Shown here piece after piece: positions 63,462-64,000 of a DNA stretch of 64,000 nucleotides. Source of the stretch: Microbacterium hydrocarbonoxydans (lineage in GTDB: Bacteria; Actinomycetota; Actinomycetes; Actinomycetales; Microbacteriaceae); contig NZ_JYJB01000010.1 of NCBI RefSeq assembly GCF_000956475.1, positions 372,001-436,000 of the forward strand. The letters run 5' to 3'. The stretch's first letter is position 1. Each line of letters starts with the position of its first letter. The notes below the pieces were generated by a model. It had not been told where the DNA came from. It searched no databases and was given only the letters and a program-made list of their open reading frames with translations. Made by a program: the position numbers and the translations under genes.

Positions 63462-64000
63462 ATGCCCGAACGTGAGAGTGCGTCCCCCCAGCACGATCCG
63501 GACGCCCGTCTCGGCGACCTGTTCGAGAATCTTCCCGATCCCGCGCCGCAGATCCCGGTGGTCGAGGACTCGCGTCCTGCTCCCGGCTCCCGGCGTGCGG
63601 CGCGCGAGGCGGCGGCCGCAGCCGGGGCAGCCCCGCAGTCTGCAGCGGCTCCACAGCCCTCGGCATCAGCGCAGCCTGCGGCGGCCGATGCCGCAGCGCA
63701 GGACGCATCGTCAGCACGGCGCGAGATGGTCGAGCAGCAGGCCTCGCCCGAGCAGGCTCCTGCGACCGAGACCTCGCCGGCCGGGCATCCTGCGCCGGTC
63801 AGCGCGACGCAGGCATCCGACGCGGCAGAACCCGCACCCGTCCGCACGGATGCGGCGGTCTCGCCTCGATCAGAAGACGGCGATTCTCCGGCGGAGCCGG
63901 TCTCTCGACCCGCCATCGGCGGCGGACTCGACGACCTGTTCCATGACGATCACGAAGACCACCCGCGCGCACCGAAGAAGAAGCGTCGCACCGGGTGCCT
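63462..64000 (+). CDS. mltG: endolytic transglycosylase MltG, N-terminal part
   Basis: Only about 179 codons are in the window and the frame stays open to base 64000. The visible part is the cytoplasmic N-terminal extension of actinobacterial MltG: MPERESASPQHDPDARLGDL, a long Ala/Pro/Gln-rich disordered stretch, GGGLDDLFHDD and a basic KKKRR just before where the membrane helix should start. Assignment rests on the alaS - ruvX - mltG gene order and on this layout; the catalytic domain is outside. The ATG at 63462 follows GAGGAG at about 10 nt. Confidence 0.75.
   Translation, partial: MPERESASPQHDPDARLGDLFENLPDPAPQIPVVEDSRPAPGSRRAAREAAAAAGAAPQSAAAPQPSASAQPAAADAAAQDASSARREMVEQQASPEQAPATETSPAGHPAPVSATQASDAAEPAPVRTDAAVSPRSEDGDSPAEPVSRPAIGGGLDDLFHDDHEDHPRAPKKKRRTGC

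Noticed and set aside
60659..63916. Open frame of over 1000 codons antisense to alaS, ruvX and mltG
   Set aside because: It crosses three well-supported genes, has no recognisable domain, and shows the low-complexity composition of antisense high-GC frames.

Overview
The window is high-GC, gene-dense chromosomal DNA from an actinobacterium of the Micrococcales, most likely family Microbacteriaceae and probably Microbacterium or a close relative. The evidence is gene order (sepH - DUF4193 - DUF3093 - dut - DUF3710 - DUF3159 - acnA - dxs; pdxST - yebC - ruvCAB - yajC - secDF - relA; alaS - ruvX - mltG), many GTG starts, and several families almost confined to Actinobacteria (DUF3000, DUF3071/SepH, DUF3093, DUF3159, DUF3710, DUF4193). 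This is inference from gene content; no search was run. I see no insertion sequence, phage, integrase, CRISPR array or rRNA gene. No stretch above 300 bases lacks a gene or RNA gene.

Layout. 1-405: end of an arginase/agmatinase-family gene. 427-5613: topoisomerase IV subunit A, a phosphodiesterase-type enzyme, SepH and a DUF4193 protein. 5712-13129: conserved block with dUTPase, three DUF proteins, aconitase (with a 24-bp perfect palindrome upstream) and Dxs. 13135-17396: a band-7 protein and a fatty-acid beta-oxidation pair. 17470-22924: RNase D, DUF3000, an alpha/beta hydrolase, SufE with a rhodanese-type sulfurtransferase, and ZapE. 23057-24292: ammonium transporter. 24368-30329: accessory genes (orphan PemK/MazF-like protein, DUF1611/DgcN-like protein, SPW membrane protein, zinc-ribbon GIY-YIG-like protein, Pr6Pr membrane protein, large lamin-tail-domain surface protein). 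30482-31001: four tRNA genes. 31104-35485: YnfA, a small acidic protein, a FUSC-type transporter, ThrS and a HIT protein. 35499-35615: an unusual tandem-repeat/hairpin element. 35620-39406: vitamin B6 locus (pdxY and a MocR/PdxR regulator divergent from pdxST). 39460-48079: yebC, ruvCAB, yajC-secDF and relA/spoT. 48066-50046: an AbiEi-like orphan and a DUF349 protein. 50233-55983: nitrite assimilation locus (nirB, nirD, cobA, a HemD-DNA-binding fusion of NnaR type, and a convergent nirC transporter). 56127-64000: RarA, an acyltransferase, ribosomal protein S4, AlaS, RuvX and the start of MltG.

How the genes work together. Most of the window is housekeeping: recombination and repair, translation, protein export, stringent response and cofactor supply. 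The most coherent regulated system is nitrogen assimilation. NirBD reduces nitrite, CobA makes the siroheme precursor, NirC and AmtB move nitrite and ammonium, and the NnaR-type protein is a probable regulator. The nirB and nirC upstream regions share a 32-bp inverted-repeat architecture, CGCTCACA-N16-TGTGAGCG (left half imperfect at nirB), which I propose as a candidate operator. Other sequence-level points of interest are the acnA palindrome, a LexA-like box inside ruvC ahead of ruvAB, a probable leaderless dut start, and the amplified 18-bp units between the HIT gene and pdxY.
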